Source of the DNA: Mycolicibacterium arabiense
GTDB lineage: Bacteria > Actinomycetota > Actinomycetes > Mycobacteriales > Mycobacteriaceae
NCBI RefSeq assembly: GCF_010731815.2
Contig: NZ_AP022593.1
Location: forward strand, 1,054,001-1,118,000
Direction: 5' to 3'
DNA length: 64,000 bases
The position numbers and the translations under genes were made by a program. Below are positions 63,656-64,000 of the stretch, piece by piece (the stretch's first letter is position 1; each line of letters begins with the position of its first letter). Below the pieces are notes generated by a model that was not told the DNA's origin, did not search any database, and was given only the letters and a program-made list of their open reading frames with translations.

Positions 63656-64000
63656 CTACCGCCTGGGGCTCCGCTTGCCCGAGGGACGTCCGGTCGGACG
63701 GGTCGGCTTGACGCCGGGCGCGGGCTTGTCCGGGGCGATCGCGACCGGCGCGGACGCCGCCACCGACGCCGGCTCGGCGACGCCGCCCGACTCCACCGAA
63801 GCAGCGGCCTTGGCCGACGCGCCCTTCCGGCGATTCATCACCCGTCGGGTGTGGTTGCGGACCAGTTCGGTGCGTTCGCGCATCGTGACCAGCAGCGGGG
63901 TGGCGAAGTAGATCGACGAGTACGTGCCGACGATGACACCCACCAGCTGCACCAGCGCCAGGTCCTGCAACGTGCCAACGCCCAGCAGCCACACCGCGAT
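63656..64000 (-). CDS. secF: Protein translocase subunit SecF, C-terminal part (cut by right window edge)
   Basis: The last 114 residues of SecF, a membrane component of the SecDF complex that uses the proton gradient to pull exported proteins through SecYEG. IAVWLLGVGTLQDLALVQLVGVIVGTYSSIYFATPLLVTM is the final membrane portion of SecF, and a basic, Ala/Pro-rich cytoplasmic tail follows. The N-terminus and secD lie right of the window. The gene order secF, binding lipoprotein, apt, relA agrees with M. tuberculosis Rv2586c to Rv2583c. Confidence 0.93.
   Translation of the reverse strand: MAVWLLGVGTLQDLALVQLVGVIVGTYSSIYFATPLLVTMRERTELVRNHTRRVMNRRKGASAKAAASVESGGVAEPASVAASAPVAIAPDKPAPGVKPTRPTGRPSGKRSPRR

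Overview
The window is high-GC actinobacterial DNA, most likely from a fast-growing Mycobacterium (Mycolicibacterium). The backbone follows the block known in M. tuberculosis as roughly Rv2540c to Rv2586c: aroC, a prepilin peptidase, aroE, mltG, ruvX, alaS, rarA, the transglutaminase/ATP-grasp/zincin operon, aspS, a radical SAM gene with an SOS box, hisS, a glyoxalase-II-like hydrolase, ppiB, relA, apt, a solute-binding lipoprotein and secF. GTG starts, 1-8 nt gene overlaps and several promoters that look leaderless also fit mycobacteria. The genus call rests on gene order and protein similarity from memory, not on a search.

Layout. 1-7.6 kb, mostly minus strand: aroC (cut by the left edge), a GNAT acetyltransferase, prepilin peptidase, aroE, mltG, ruvX, alaS and a YjbQ protein. 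7.6-12 kb: a GlsB-type membrane protein, an ArsR/SRPBCC pair with a palindromic operator, a YciI protein, rarA, a DUF3097 protein and a DUF4333 lipoprotein. 12-18 kb, minus: an overlapping operon of circularly permuted ATP-grasp/alpha-E, transglutaminase and zincin, then a DUF389 membrane protein and an unrecognised small protein. 18.2-26.4 kb, plus: a carbohydrate or polyol operon (DeoR regulator, FGGY kinase, binding protein, two permeases, ATPase, SDR and a BtpA/SgcQ-like TIM barrel). It looks like accessory catabolic cargo set into the conserved backbone.

26.4-32.6 kb: a HxlR repressor divergent from a thiolase, a small lipoprotein, an F420-type nitroreductase, aspS, a PanE-like reductase and an SRPBCC protein. 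32.6-43.5 kb: an esterase, a YpfJ-like metallopeptidase, a DinB-like protein, a TetR/Baeyer-Villiger monooxygenase/mycofactocin-type SDR operon, a DUF427 protein, a thioesterase, a second TetR and two translationally coupled acyl-CoA dehydrogenases. These last genes suggest oxidation of hydrophobic or alicyclic substrates. 43.5-47.6 kb: an alpha/beta hydrolase, the SOS-boxed radical SAM gene, a TetR/MFS divergent pair and a secreted protein. 47.8-52.6 kb: a complete urea-type ABC importer, urtABCDE. 52.6-64 kb: dtd, hisS, a metallo-hydrolase, two tandem cyclophilins, an ArsR/MFS pair, relA, apt, a family-5 binding lipoprotein and the C-terminus of secF (cut by the right edge).

The most notable non-coding signals are a 30-bp element present in frame inside both aspS and the metallo-hydrolase gene, a perfect SOS box, several precise palindromic operators that end at start codons, a 12-nt motif shared by a TetR gene and the acyl-CoA dehydrogenase operon, and a 17-bp perfect inverted repeat inside the second cyclophilin gene. 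No CRISPR array, tRNA, rRNA, insertion sequence or prophage was seen. No stretch longer than about 255 bases lacks a gene.
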